Shown here in pieces: positions 9,269 to 17,402 of a stretch of DNA of 64,000 bases (within the stretch, counting starts at the first letter, position 1; each line of letters opens with the position of its first letter). Below the pieces are notes generated by a model. That model was not told where the DNA came from and did no database searches. It saw only the letters and a list, made by a program, of their open reading frames with translations. A program made the translations under genes and the position numbers. This DNA comes from JAWKUK01 sp964402175 (GTDB lineage Bacteria; Planctomycetota; UBA1135; GCA-002686595): NCBI GenBank assembly GCA_964402175.1, contig CAYOBN010000022.1:1-64000 (forward strand). Reading direction: 5' to 3'.

Positions 9269-9286
9269 CGCCGAGGCTCGATCCAT

Positions 9287-10096
9287 ATGGGACAGAAGAT
9301 CCACCCGACCGGCTACCGGATCGGCGTCATCGAACCCTGGGCGTCCCGCTGGCACGGAGGCAAGCACGATTTCGCGCGCCTCCTGCTGCAGGACAAGAAG
9401 ATCCGCGACCACATCATGAAGGATTACGGCTCGGCCGGAATCCCGCGCATCGAGATCGAGCGCACGAGTGATGCGGTCAACGTGATCCTCTTCACGGCCC
9501 GTCCGGGTGTGCTCGTCGGCCGCAAAGGCATGCGCATCGACCAGCTCAAGACCGAGCTGCAGGTGCTCGCCGGCATGACCGTGCACCTGACGATCCACGA
9601 GATCAAGCGCCCCGAGCTCTCGGCGGGCCTCGTCGCCGAGGTCGTCGCGGACCAGCTCAAGCGCCGCATGGCCTTCCGCCGCGCGGTGAAGAAGGCGATC
9701 CAGACGACGATCCAGGCCGGCGCCCAGGGCATCAAGGTCCAGATCTCGGGCCGCCTCGGCGGCGCGGAGATGTCGCGGGTCCTCGCCGAGCGCGAAGGCC
9801 GCGTCCCGCTCTCGACGCTGCAGAGCCACATCGAGTACGGCACGGCGGAAGCCCGCACGACGTACGGTGTGATCGGCGTCAAGTGCTGGATCTACAAGGG
9901 CGAGATCGACCGCGGCCAGAAGGTCAACTACCGCGTGATCTCGGCCGCCGGTGGGCGCTTCGAGCGCGGCGGTCCGGGCGGTGGTCCGGGCGGCCCCGGT
10001 GGTCCGCGTCGTGGCGGCGGTGGCCGTCGCGGTGGTGGCGGCGGTGGTCGCCGTGGTGGTTCCGGTCGTGGTCCGCGTGGTGGAGGTGATCGCTAA
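9287..10096 (+). CDS. rpsC: 30S ribosomal protein S3 with Gly/Arg-rich C-terminal tail
   Basis: S3 of 269 residues against 210-240 in most bacteria. The N-terminal KH domain (LVGRKGMRIDQLKTEL) and the C-terminal S3 domain (GAQGIKVQISGRLGGAEMSR, YGTAEARTTYGVIGVKCWI) are complete. From about residue 225 (roughly 9961 onward) the protein turns into a stretch of about 45 residues made almost only of Gly, Arg and Pro, resembling RGG-box RNA-binding tails. The TAA stop overlaps the ATG of rplP by one base. Some bacteria with large S3 proteins have basic tails, so this may be lineage-specific. Function of the tail is unknown. Confidence 0.96.
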   Translation: MGQKIHPTGYRIGVIEPWASRWHGGKHDFARLLLQDKKIRDHIMKDYGSAGIPRIEIERTSDAVNVILFTARPGVLVGRKGMRIDQLKTELQVLAGMTVHLTIHEIKRPELSAGLVAEVVADQLKRRMAFRRAVKKAIQTTIQAGAQGIKVQISGRLGGAEMSRVLAEREGRVPLSTLQSHIEYGTAEARTTYGVIGVKCWIYKGEIDRGQKVNYRVISAAGGRFERGGPGGGPGGPGGPRRGGGGRRGGGGGGRRGGSGRGPRGGGDR

Positions 10097-10515
10097 TGGC
10101 GTACATGCCGAAACGGTTCAAGCACCGCCGGGTGTTCCGCGGTCGCATCAAGGGTTTCGCGACCCGTTGCAACCGCGTCTCCTTCGGTGACTTCGGACTC
10201 CAAGCCCTCGACGCCGCTTGGTTGACAGGGCGTCAGATCGAGGCCGGCCGCATCGCGGCCAACCGCGCCACCCAGGGCGCGGCGAAGGTCTGGATCCGCG
10301 TGTTCCCCGACAAGCCCGTCACCGCCAAGCCGGCGGAGACCCGAATGGGTAAAGGTAAGGGCGACATCGAGTTCTGGGCGGCCGAGGTGCGGCCGGGCAC
10401 GATCCTCTTCGAGCTCGGGAACTGCACCGAGGAGAAGGCGAAGCTCGCCTTCAAGCGCATCGCCCACAAGATGCCCATCAAGGTCCGCATGGTCCGCCGC
10501 GTGGCGACCCACTGA
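10096..10515 (+). CDS. rplP: 50S ribosomal protein L16
   Basis: L16 of 139 residues, near the A-site tRNA elbow. It shows the signatures KRFKHRRVFRGRIKGFATR, RQIEAGRIAANRATQG and KVWIRVFPDKPVTAKPAETRMGKGKG (given here in pieces), ending in FKRIAHKMPIKVRMV. The N-terminus MAYMPKRFKHRR differs a little from the common MLMPKRTKYRK. It overlaps the rpsC stop codon by one base, so translation is probably coupled. 128 bases without a gene follow before rpmC. Confidence 0.97.
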   Translation: MAYMPKRFKHRRVFRGRIKGFATRCNRVSFGDFGLQALDAAWLTGRQIEAGRIAANRATQGAAKVWIRVFPDKPVTAKPAETRMGKGKGDIEFWAAEVRPGTILFELGNCTEEKAKLAFKRIAHKMPIKVRMVRRVATH

Positions 10516-10643
10516 GGCGAGACCCGTAGGCGCGACTCCGCGCCCCTAGAACCCAGCTTCGAGAGCCCAGAACCCGCCCCGAGAGCGAGCCCCCGCGAGG
10601 GGGCCCCCAAGAGCCAGCCCCAGTTCAGCGGGGCGCGAGAGCC

Positions 10644-10859
10644 ATGAAGACCGAAGAGATCCGCGGCAAGACCAACAACGAGCTCGAGACCGCGCTCGAG
10701 CAGACGAAGCGCGAGCTGTTCGAGCTCCGTTTCGGCGCGACGACGGGGTCGCAGTCCAACACGTCCCGTACCAGCGAGTTGCGCCGCACCGTGGCGCGGA
10801 TCCTGACCGTGCTCCACGAGCGCGAGCACGGCGTCCGCGGCCAGCAGGTCGTCCGCTGA
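10644..10859 (+). CDS. rpmC: 50S ribosomal protein L29
   Basis: L29 of 71 residues, two antiparallel helices near the tunnel exit. The pattern MKTEEIRGKTNNELETALEQ, KRELFELRFGATTGSQSNTS and RRTVARILTVLHERE is the family layout. The preceding 128 bases (10516-10643) contain runs such as CCCCGCGAGGGGGC but no gene. Confidence 0.95.
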   Translation: MKTEEIRGKTNNELETALEQTKRELFELRFGATTGSQSNTSRTSELRRTVARILTVLHEREHGVRGQQVVR

Positions 10860-10906
10860 TCCATTCCCTTCGACGCTCTCCACCCCCGAGCCCGACCGAC
10901 GCCGTC

Positions 10907-11275
10907 ATGAGCCAACCCCAATCGAACCCGCACCAAGGCGCGGGCGACGCTGCCCCGCGCAACCGTCGCCGTGTCGTGCAGGGCATCGTCTCGACCGACG
11001 CGATGGCGAAGTCCATCGGCGTCCGCATCGAGCGGATGTTCAAGCACCCGAAGTACAAGAAGTACATCCGGCGCCACTCGAAGGTGTACGCCCACGACGA
11101 GCTCAACGAGGCGCGCGTCGGCGACCGCGTCGAGATCATGGAGTGCCGCCCGCTCTCCAAGCTGAAGCGCTGGCGCCTCGTCCGCATCGTCGAGCGCCCC
11201 GCGCTCTCCGCGGCCGCGGCCCTCGACCCGATGAACATGGACGGCAGTCGCCGCTCCCAGGGAGGTGAAGCATGA
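10907..11275 (+). CDS. rpsQ: 30S ribosomal protein S17 with extensions
   Basis: S17 of 122 residues; most are 80-90. The OB-fold core runs from RRVVQGIVSTDAMAKSIGV through HPKYKKYIRRHSKVYAHDE to GDRVEIMECRPLSKLKRW. An N-terminal extension of about 20 residues and a C-terminal one of about 25 (SAAAALDPMNMDGSRRSQ) are not part of the usual protein. An internal start would remove only part of the N-terminal addition. The last four bases overlap the start of rplN (ATGA). Confidence 0.94.
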   Translation: MSQPQSNPHQGAGDAAPRNRRRVVQGIVSTDAMAKSIGVRIERMFKHPKYKKYIRRHSKVYAHDELNEARVGDRVEIMECRPLSKLKRWRLVRIVERPALSAAAALDPMNMDGSRRSQGGEA

Positions 11276-11640
11276 TCCAGATGCAGACATACCTGGACGT
11301 CGCCGACAACACCGGCGCGAAGCAAGTCCAGTGCATCAAGGTGCTCGGTGGCACGAACCGCCGCTACGCCAGCCTCGGTGACATCATCGTCGCCTCCGTC
11401 AAGAAGGCGATCCCAGGGTCCGAGGTCAAGCCCGGCTCCGTCGTCAAGGGTGTCATCGTGCGCACGCGCAACGCGACGCGCCGCGAGGACGGCAGCTATG
11501 TGCGGTTCGACCGCAACGCGCTCGTGCTCGTCGACGCGGAAGGCAACCCGAAGGGCACCCGCATCTTCGGCGCCGTCGCCCGTGAGCTGCGCGACCGCAA
11601 CTTCATGAAGATCGTCTCCCTCGCCCAGGAGGTGGTGTGA
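11272..11640 (+). CDS. rplN: 50S ribosomal protein L14
   Basis: L14 of 122 residues, the standard length. It contains MIQMQTYLDVADNTGAKQV and VKKAIPGSEVKPGSVVKGV, with the conserved RFDRNALVLVD and GTRIFGAVARELR near the end. It overlaps both neighbours by a few bases, so rpsQ-rplN-rplX are probably translationally coupled. L14 forms an intersubunit bridge and is the RsfS binding site. Confidence 0.98.
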   Translation: MIQMQTYLDVADNTGAKQVQCIKVLGGTNRRYASLGDIIVASVKKAIPGSEVKPGSVVKGVIVRTRNATRREDGSYVRFDRNALVLVDAEGNPKGTRIFGAVARELRDRNFMKIVSLAQEVV

Positions 11641-11900
11641 TGCACGTCAAGCGTGGAGACACGGTGATCGTCATCGCCGGCAACGACAAAGGCACGACCG
11701 GCGAGGTGATCGCGGTCGACCGCACCCGCAACCGGGTGGTCGTGGCTGGGGTGAACATGCGCACCAAGCACGTCAAGCCGACCCAGCAGAACCCGAAAGG
11801 CGAGCGCCTGGAGCGCGAGCAATCGATCCACGCGAGCAACGTGATGCACGTTGATCCCGCGAACGGAAAGCCGACGCGCAAGCGTCCGGTCACGCAGTGA
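11640..11900 (+). CDS. rplX: 50S ribosomal protein L24
   Basis: L24 of 86 residues with the KOW motif VKRGDTVIVIAGNDKGTTGEV at the N-terminus. The start is taken as the ATG at 11640 that overlaps the rplN TGA; a GTG directly in front would add only one residue. The sequence continues with GVNMRTKHVKPTQQNPKGE. It is a little shorter than the usual 100-110 residues at the C-terminus. Confidence 0.94.
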   Translation: MHVKRGDTVIVIAGNDKGTTGEVIAVDRTRNRVVVAGVNMRTKHVKPTQQNPKGERLEREQSIHASNVMHVDPANGKPTRKRPVTQ

Positions 11901-11949
11901 CGGTGGGCCCCAGCCCAGAACGAGTCCTCGAGAGCAAGCACTGAGCGTC

Positions 11950-12525
11950 ATGTCCGAATCGTCCACCGTCACCGAGCCGCGCCTCAAGGCGAAGTACCGG
12001 GAGCAGGTCGTCCCCGCCCTCTCCTCGCGCTTCGGGATCCAGAACCCGATGGCGATGCCCCGTCTCACCAAGATCGTGGTGAACATGGGCGTCAAGGGCG
12101 CCGTCGAGTCCAAGGCCCGCGTCGAAACCGCGGCCCGCGAGCTCGCGTCGATCACCGGCCAGAAGCCGACCGTGCGCCTCGCCAAGAAGTCGATCGCCGG
12201 CTTCAAGCTGCGCGAGGGCATGCCGATCGGCGTCTCCGTGACGCTGCGCGGCGCCCGCATGTGGGAGTTCGCCGACCGCCTCATCGCGGTCGTCCTCCCG
12301 CGTATCCGCGACTTCCGCGGGGTCAAGGACAAGCTCGACGGCCGCGGCAACTTCACGCTCGGCATCTCGGAGCAGTCCGTGTTCCCCGAGATCCCCTTCG
12401 AGCGCATCGAGTTCCAGCAGGGGATGGACATCACGTTCGTGACCACGGCGCCGAACGACGAGCAGGGGCAAGCGCTCCTGCGCGAGCTCGGGATGCCCTT
12501 CGTCGACCGCACCAAGAAGAACTGA
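11950..12525 (+). CDS. rplE: 50S ribosomal protein L5
   Basis: L5 of 191 residues. It binds 5S rRNA and forms the bridge to S13. Signatures are PRLTKIVVNMGVKGA, ITGQKPTVRLAKKSIAGFK and RIRDFRGVKDKLDGRGNF, ending with FVTTAPNDEQGQALLRELG. The ATG at 11950 gives the family N-terminus after a short acidic leader. Normally rpsN (S14) follows; here rpsH begins only 12 bases later. Confidence 0.97.
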   Translation: MSESSTVTEPRLKAKYREQVVPALSSRFGIQNPMAMPRLTKIVVNMGVKGAVESKARVETAARELASITGQKPTVRLAKKSIAGFKLREGMPIGVSVTLRGARMWEFADRLIAVVLPRIRDFRGVKDKLDGRGNFTLGISEQSVFPEIPFERIEFQQGMDITFVTTAPNDEQGQALLRELGMPFVDRTKKN

Positions 12526-12536
12526 GGGCCGCCGCC

Positions 12537-12932
12537 ATGATGACCGACCCGATCGCCGACATGCTGACCCGGATCCGTAACGCGATCCGGATCCACGACC
12601 ACAAGGTCTCGATGCCCGCCTCGCGCATCCGCGTGGGGATCGCCGAGGTCCTGAAGTCCGAGGGCTACATCAACGCCTACCAGGTCACCGAAGGCAAGCC
12701 CTCGAGCACCCTCGAGATCACCTTGCGCTACGGCCTGGACGGCGAGGACGTGATCCGCCACATCGAGCGCATCAGCAAGCCCGGCCGCCGCGTGTACGCG
12801 TCGGTGTCGGAGCTCTACCCGGTCCTCCGCGGCCAGGGCATCCACATCCTCTCGACGCCGCGTGGCATCGTGTCCGACCGCAAGGCGCGCGAATTCAACG
12901 TCGGCGGCGAAGTCCTCGCCAAGCTCTTCTGA
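12537..12932 (+). CDS. rpsH: 30S ribosomal protein S8
   Basis: S8 of 131 residues, an early 16S rRNA binding protein and in E. coli the repressor of the spc operon. It begins with MTDPIADMLTRIRNAIRIH and ends with the RGIVSDRKAREFNVGGEVL block. Two adjacent ATG codons (12537, 12540) could start it. It directly follows rplE, without the expected S14 gene in between. Confidence 0.97.
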   Translation: MMTDPIADMLTRIRNAIRIHDHKVSMPASRIRVGIAEVLKSEGYINAYQVTEGKPSSTLEITLRYGLDGEDVIRHIERISKPGRRVYASVSELYPVLRGQGIHILSTPRGIVSDRKAREFNVGGEVLAKLF

Positions 12933-12996
12933 TCCAGCCGCTGCGAGCGCGCATCGCTGCGCGCCCGCCCACCCCAGCGCTCCCACGCACGCCACC

Positions 12997-13545
12997 ATGT
13001 CCCGCATCGGAAAAGCACCGATCGACGTCCCCAGCGGCGTCACGATCGAGAAGAAGGGCCGCGAGGTCGTCGTCAAGGGTCCGAAAGGCACCCTGGCCAT
13101 CACGCTGCGCCCCGAAGTCGAGTTCGAGGTCCAGGGCAACCGCGCTTCCGTGACCCTCTCGGGCAGCGGCGGCAGCCGTGCGGCGCGCGCCTACCACGGC
13201 ATGACCCGTGCCCTCGTCAACAACATGGTCAAGGGCGTCACGACGGGCTACGAGAAGAAGCTCGAGATCGTCGGCGTCGGTTGGAACGCGAAGGCCCAGG
13301 GCAACAGCAAACTCGTCCTGAACATCGGCTTCTGCCACGAAGTCCCGCTCGCGATGCCGGCTGGCGTCGCGGTCGAGACCCCCGCGGCGACGCAGATCAT
13401 CCTGAAGGGCGCGGACAAGCAGGCTGTCGGCCAGATGGCCGCCCGCATCCGCTCGGTCCGTCCGCCGGAGCCCTACAAGGGCAAGGGCATTCGCTACGCC
13501 GGCGAAGTCGTCAAGCGCAAGGCCGGCAAGTCCTTCGGTAGCTGA
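12997..13545 (+). CDS. rplF: 50S ribosomal protein L6
   Basis: L6 of 182 residues near the sarcin-ricin loop. It starts MSRIGKAPIDVPSGVTI, and the second domain has the hallmark PPEPYKGKGIRYAGEVVKRK followed by AGKSFGS. The start at 12997 is the conserved one. It lies 64 bases after rpsH and 80 bases before rplR. Confidence 0.97.
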   Translation: MSRIGKAPIDVPSGVTIEKKGREVVVKGPKGTLAITLRPEVEFEVQGNRASVTLSGSGGSRAARAYHGMTRALVNNMVKGVTTGYEKKLEIVGVGWNAKAQGNSKLVLNIGFCHEVPLAMPAGVAVETPAATQIILKGADKQAVGQMAARIRSVRPPEPYKGKGIRYAGEVVKRKAGKSFGS

Positions 13546-13625
13546 TCCCGCAGCGATCCCAGCAGTCCCGCGCGAGCGCGAAGCCCCACCCCCGAACCCC
13601 GAACGCGAGCCGCAGGTAGGCCCCC

Positions 13626-14000
13626 GTGTCCAAAGCCAGCACCCTGTTGAAAGAGGCGCGTCGCCGTCGGCGCACCTTCCACCTCCGGAACCGCATCCGC
13701 GCGGCGGCGACTGCCCCGCGCCTGTCGGTCTTCCGGTCCTCGAAGCACATCTCCGTCCAGCTCATCGACGACGTGAAGGGCGAGACGATCTGCGCGGCGA
13801 CCTCGACGAGCAAGAAGCTCGGCGCGGCCCTCGAGGGCAAGACCAAGACGGCCCGCGCGGCGGTCGTGGGGGCGGAGATCGCCCGCCTCGCCCGCGAGAA
13901 GGGCGTCGAGCGCGTCGTGTTCGACCGCGGGTTCGCCAAGTACCACGGCCGCGTGAAGGCGCTGGCCGACGCCGCGCGCGAGGGCGGTCTCAAGTTCTGA
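13626..14000 (+). CDS. rplR: 50S ribosomal protein L18
   Basis: L18 of 124 residues with a GTG start. It carries the 5S rRNA-binding basic N-terminus (KEARRRRRTFHLRNRIRA), then APRLSVFRSSKHISVQLID and the C-terminal FDRGFAKYHGRVKALADAARE block. rpsE follows after 4 bases. Confidence 0.95.
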   Translation: MSKASTLLKEARRRRRTFHLRNRIRAAATAPRLSVFRSSKHISVQLIDDVKGETICAATSTSKKLGAALEGKTKTARAAVVGAEIARLAREKGVERVVFDRGFAKYHGRVKALADAAREGGLKF

Positions 14001-14004
14001 TCCC

Positions 14005-14517
14005 ATGAAGCACAAGATCAACTACCTCGACCATTCCGAGGTCGGCGAGATGCAGGAGCTGAGCGAGGCGCTCATCTCCGTCAACCGGTGCGCGGCGGTG
14101 GTGAAGGGCGGCAAGCGCTTCTCGTTCGCGGCCCTCGTCGTCGTCGGCAACCGCTCGGGCGCCGTCGGCTACGGCCACGGCAAGGCCCGCCAGGTCCCGA
14201 ACGCGGTCGAGAAGGCCAACCGCGACGGCCGCAAGCACATGCTGCGCGTCCCGCTGACCCCCTGGGGCTCGATCCCGCACGAGGTCGAGGGTGAGTTCTG
14301 CGCCGCCAAGATCAAGCTGATCCCGGCCGCCGACGGTACGGGCATCATCGCGGGCACCTCGGTGCGCGCGGTCGCTGAGCAGGCGGGCATCAAGAACCTC
14401 CTGTCGAAGTCCGGCGGTTCCACGAACCCCATCAACCTCGTCAAGGCCACGCTCGACGCCCTGTCGAAGCTGCGCACGCACGAGCAGGTCGCGGAGCTCC
14501 GCGGCGTCCAGCTCTGA
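14005..14517 (+). CDS. rpsE: 30S ribosomal protein S5
   Basis: S5 of 170 residues, involved in decoding fidelity. Signatures are VNRCAAVVKGGKRFSFAAL, VGNRSGAVGYGHGKA and GTGIIAGTSVRAVAEQAGI. The N-terminus MKHKINYLDHSEVGEM is shorter and less basic than in enterics. Next in the usual spc order is rpmD (L30), which is absent; 97 bases without a gene lead to rplO. Confidence 0.97.
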   Translation: MKHKINYLDHSEVGEMQELSEALISVNRCAAVVKGGKRFSFAALVVVGNRSGAVGYGHGKARQVPNAVEKANRDGRKHMLRVPLTPWGSIPHEVEGEFCAAKIKLIPAADGTGIIAGTSVRAVAEQAGIKNLLSKSGGSTNPINLVKATLDALSKLRTHEQVAELRGVQL

Positions 14518-14614
14518 TCCGGTCCGTAGCACCCCCCGTCGAAGACTCCTCCGCTCGGCCCAGGCCGAGCCACCCCCGCAGCGCACAACCCGGGCTGACC
14601 ACCGCCCGATCGCC

Positions 14615-15088
14615 ATGGACCTGAACACGATCTGCTCGAAGGGCACGAAGCGCCAGACCCGCCACCGCGTGGGGCGCGGTATCGGCAGCGGCAACGGCAA
14701 GACCTCCGGCAAGGGCCACAAGGGCCGCAACGCCCGCTCGGGCGGCAGCCGCCGGGCTGGCTACGAGGGCGGTCAGATGCCCATCTACCGCCAGGTGCCG
14801 AAGCGCGGCTTCACGAACGCCCGGTTCAAGACCGAGTTCACCATCATCAACGTCGGCGATCTCGCGGCGTATGAAGATGGCGCGACGGTGGACATGGCGG
14901 GTATCCTGGAGCGCAGTCTGACCAGCAAGACGGGTGACCAACTGAAGGTCCTCGGCAACGGGGAGCCGACCAAGCGCCTCGTCGTCCGAGCCCAGAAGTT
15001 CAGCGCGAGCGCCAAGGCCAAGATCGAGGCCGCCGGCGGCTCTGTCGTCGAGTTGGACAAGCTCGGCCGCGAGGTCGCGGGCGCCTGA
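14615..15088 (+). CDS. rplO: 50S ribosomal protein L15
   Basis: L15 of 157 residues. The N-terminal extended region RVGRGIGSGNGKTSGKGHKG and the RRAGYEGGQMPIYRQVPKRGF block are diagnostic; the C-terminal globular part is intact. It precedes secY by 94 bases, the standard neighbour. Confidence 0.97.
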   Translation: MDLNTICSKGTKRQTRHRVGRGIGSGNGKTSGKGHKGRNARSGGSRRAGYEGGQMPIYRQVPKRGFTNARFKTEFTIINVGDLAAYEDGATVDMAGILERSLTSKTGDQLKVLGNGEPTKRLVVRAQKFSASAKAKIEAAGGSVVELDKLGREVAGA

Positions 15089-15182
15089 TCGGGCGACCGC
15101 GCCCCACGGCACGCTGCACTGGCTGGACCGACCCCCGCACCGTACTCCCCCCGCACCCCCCCGTACGACCAGGAACCCCCCT

Positions 15183-16517
15183 TTGGAGAACAACTTCCTC
15201 AAGCTGTTCCAGATCCCGGAGACCCGGCAGCGGATCTTCCGCACGCTGGCGCTCCTGATCTGTTACCGGCTCGGGTTCCAGATCCCGCTGCCCGGCATGA
15301 GCGCCGAGTTCCTGCAGCAGACGGGCGACCGGGGGGTCGTGGGCATGCTCTCCGCCCTCTCGGGGGGCGCGCTCGGTCAGACGACGGTCTTCGCCCTCGG
15401 CATCATGCCGTACATCTCGGCGTCGATCATCTTCTCGATGCTGACGAAGGTGTCGCCGACGCTCGAGGCGGTCGCCAAGGAGGGCGCGGCGGGCCAGAAG
15501 AAGATCAACCAGTGGACGCGCCTGGCGACCGTGCCGATCGCGCTCATCCAGTCGCTCTTCATCTACCTCGGCATCTTCCGTACGACCCCGAACATGGTCG
15601 CGCCGTCGATGCAGGGCAACATCGCGCTGGCGTTCATCGTCATCGCTGGCTTGATCGCCGGTGCGATGATCGTGATGTGGATCGGCGAGCTCATCACCGA
15701 GCACGGGGTCGGCAACGGCGCGTCGCTGATCATCATGGCGGGGATCATCTCCGAGATCCCCTCGAACGTGATGATCGTGAGCGAGAGCCCGGACTTCTGG
15801 AACATCATGGTGTTCCTGACCCTGGTCTGGATCGTCACGATCTTCGTGGTCGTCTACATGCACAAGGGCGCGCGCCGGATCCCGATCCAGTACGCCCGCC
15901 TGCAGCGCGGACGCCGCGTGTACGGCGGCCAGCGCCACTTCCTGCCGCTCAAAGTGAACATGGCCGGCGTCATGCCGATCATCTTCGCCTCGGTGCTGTT
16001 CGTGATCCCGGGCGTCATCTTCAAGTGGCTCGGCCTCGGGTACCTCGAGCGCGTGTTCCAGGACACGACGGGCTTCGTGCACACGGCCCTCTACCTGGTC
16101 ATGATCTTCTCGTTCTGCTTCTTCTGGAACCGCCTGATGTTCCAGCCGGAGGAGATCGCGAAGAACCTGCGCGAGCACGGCTCGTTCATCCCGGGCATCC
16201 GCCCGGGCCAGAAGACGGCGGAGTACCTCTCTGGGGTCCTGACGCGCATCACCCTGGCGGGGGCGGCTTTCCTGGCCGTCATCGCGGTGCTGCCGGGCTT
16301 CATCACGAAGGACTCGAACCTCACGCTCCAGATGCAGTACTTCCTCGGGGGCACCAGCGTGCTCATCGTGGTGGGCGTCGCGCTGGAGCTCGTCGACAAG
16401 CTGAACGCTCAGCTCGTCATGAAAGCCTACGAGGGGGGCAGCGCGCCGGCAGCCAAGGGCGCCGGCGGCTCCACCTCTTGGACCCGACCGGGCGGTGGCA
16501 AGGGGGCCACCTCCTGA
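15183..16517 (+). CDS. secY: Protein translocase subunit SecY
   Basis: SecY of 444 residues, the channel subunit of the SecYEG translocon in the inner membrane. Ten membrane segments can be traced, starting with IFRTLALLICYRLGFQIPLPG, and the plug-region GALGQTTVFALGIMPYISASI is present. The cytoplasmic loop has RRIPIQYARLQRGRRVYGG and the C-terminal part IRPGQKTAEYLSGVLTRIT. The start is a TTG at 15183, since the next ATG would cut off the conserved first helix; an AGGA lies about 9 bases upstream. adk and map, often behind secY, are not here. Confidence 0.97.
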   Translation: MENNFLKLFQIPETRQRIFRTLALLICYRLGFQIPLPGMSAEFLQQTGDRGVVGMLSALSGGALGQTTVFALGIMPYISASIIFSMLTKVSPTLEAVAKEGAAGQKKINQWTRLATVPIALIQSLFIYLGIFRTTPNMVAPSMQGNIALAFIVIAGLIAGAMIVMWIGELITEHGVGNGASLIIMAGIISEIPSNVMIVSESPDFWNIMVFLTLVWIVTIFVVVYMHKGARRIPIQYARLQRGRRVYGGQRHFLPLKVNMAGVMPIIFASVLFVIPGVIFKWLGLGYLERVFQDTTGFVHTALYLVMIFSFCFFWNRLMFQPEEIAKNLREHGSFIPGIRPGQKTAEYLSGVLTRITLAGAAFLAVIAVLPGFITKDSNLTLQMQYFLGGTSVLIVVGVALELVDKLNAQLVMKAYEGGSAPAAKGAGGSTSWTRPGGGKGATS

Positions 16518-16524
16518 GCACATT

Positions 16525-16788
16525 ATGACCAAGGAAGAGCCCATCAGCGTCGAGGCCATCGTGACCGAGGCCCTCCCGAACGCGCGTTTCAAGGCGCGTC
16601 TGGAGAACGGTCACGAGATCCTGGCGCACGTCAGCGGCAAGATGCGGATGCACTACATCCGCATCCTTCCTGGCGACAAGATCACCGTCGAGATGTCACC
16701 GTACGACCTGACCAAGGGCCGCATCACCTGCCGCGGTGAGCGGCGCCGTGGTGGGGGCGGTGGCGCCCGCAGGAGAAGAAGGCGATGA
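16525..16788 (+). CDS. infA: Translation initiation factor IF-1 with poly-Gly/Arg tail
   Basis: IF-1 of 87 residues; the usual length is 71-73. The OB-fold from IVTEALPNARFKARLENG through HVSGKMRMHYIRILPGD to SPYDLTKGRITCR is complete. After RGERRR comes a tail of five Gly and then almost only Arg. The ATG at 16525 is chosen because upstream GTG codons fall inside secY. It overlaps rpmJ by four bases (ATGA). The basic tail probably contacts rRNA; that is an inference. Confidence 0.95.
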   Translation: MTKEEPISVEAIVTEALPNARFKARLENGHEILAHVSGKMRMHYIRILPGDKITVEMSPYDLTKGRITCRGERRRGGGGGARRRRRR

Positions 16789-16904
16789 AAGTACGTACCA
16801 GCGTCCGGCGCATGTGCGCCTCGTGCAAAGTTGTCCGCCGGCGCGGCGTGTTGCGGGTGATCTGCAGCGCCGATGCCAACCACAAGCAGCGGCAGGGCAA
16901 GTGA
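16785..16904 (+). CDS. rpmJ: 50S ribosomal protein L36
   Basis: A small gene of 39 codons plus stop. The protein MKVRTSVRRMCASCKVVRR continues to a Cys at 27 and a His at 33, giving the C-x2-C-x12-C-x5-H zinc ribbon of C+ type L36. It overlaps the infA stop in an ATGA arrangement, the classical infA-rpmJ-rpsM order. A stretch of about 110 bases without a gene follows before rpsM. Confidence 0.95.
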   Translation: MKVRTSVRRMCASCKVVRRRGVLRVICSADANHKQRQGK

Positions 16905-17014
16905 GGGGCGACCCCACCTGTTCCCACCGAACCACTGAACCCCGGCCCGGATCCCACCCGAGCTCCCACCGAACCCTCCCGCTCGAAACGAAGCGTTAGC
17001 AGCACCGCTCCACT

Positions 17015-17398
17015 ATGGCACGCGTCATCGGCGTCGACATTCCGAACGACAAGCGGCTGGAGATCGCCTTGACCTACCTTTACGGGGTCGGGCGTCACAC
17101 CGCGATGAAGGTCTGCAAGGACCTCGAGCTCGACCCGGGCATGCGTCCCCGGGATCTGAACGAAGAACAACTCACGGAGATCGCCAACCACCTCCAGAAG
17201 GAGTACTTGGTCGAGGGCGAGCTCCGGCGTACGTTGGCGCAGAACGTGTCGCGCCTGCGCGACATCGGGTGCTACCGGGGCCTGCGGCACCGGCGCAGCA
17301 TGCCGGTGCGCGGCCAGCGGACGCGTACCAACGCCCGCACGCGCAAGGGTCCGAAGAAGACCGTGGCCGGCAAGAAGTCCGTCAAGGGGATGAAGTAA
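17015..17398 (+). CDS. rpsM: 30S ribosomal protein S13
   Basis: S13 of 127 residues, at the head of the 30S and contacting L5. Signatures are ARVIGVDIPNDKRLEIALTY, the helix-two-turn-helix region LRDIGCYRGLRHRRSMPVRGQ and the basic C-terminal tail NARTRKGPKKTVAGKK. It starts the alpha-operon section, 4 bases upstream of rpsK. Confidence 0.97.
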   Translation: MARVIGVDIPNDKRLEIALTYLYGVGRHTAMKVCKDLELDPGMRPRDLNEEQLTEIANHLQKEYLVEGELRRTLAQNVSRLRDIGCYRGLRHRRSMPVRGQRTRTNARTRKGPKKTVAGKKSVKGMK

Positions 17399-17402
17399 CG
17401 CG

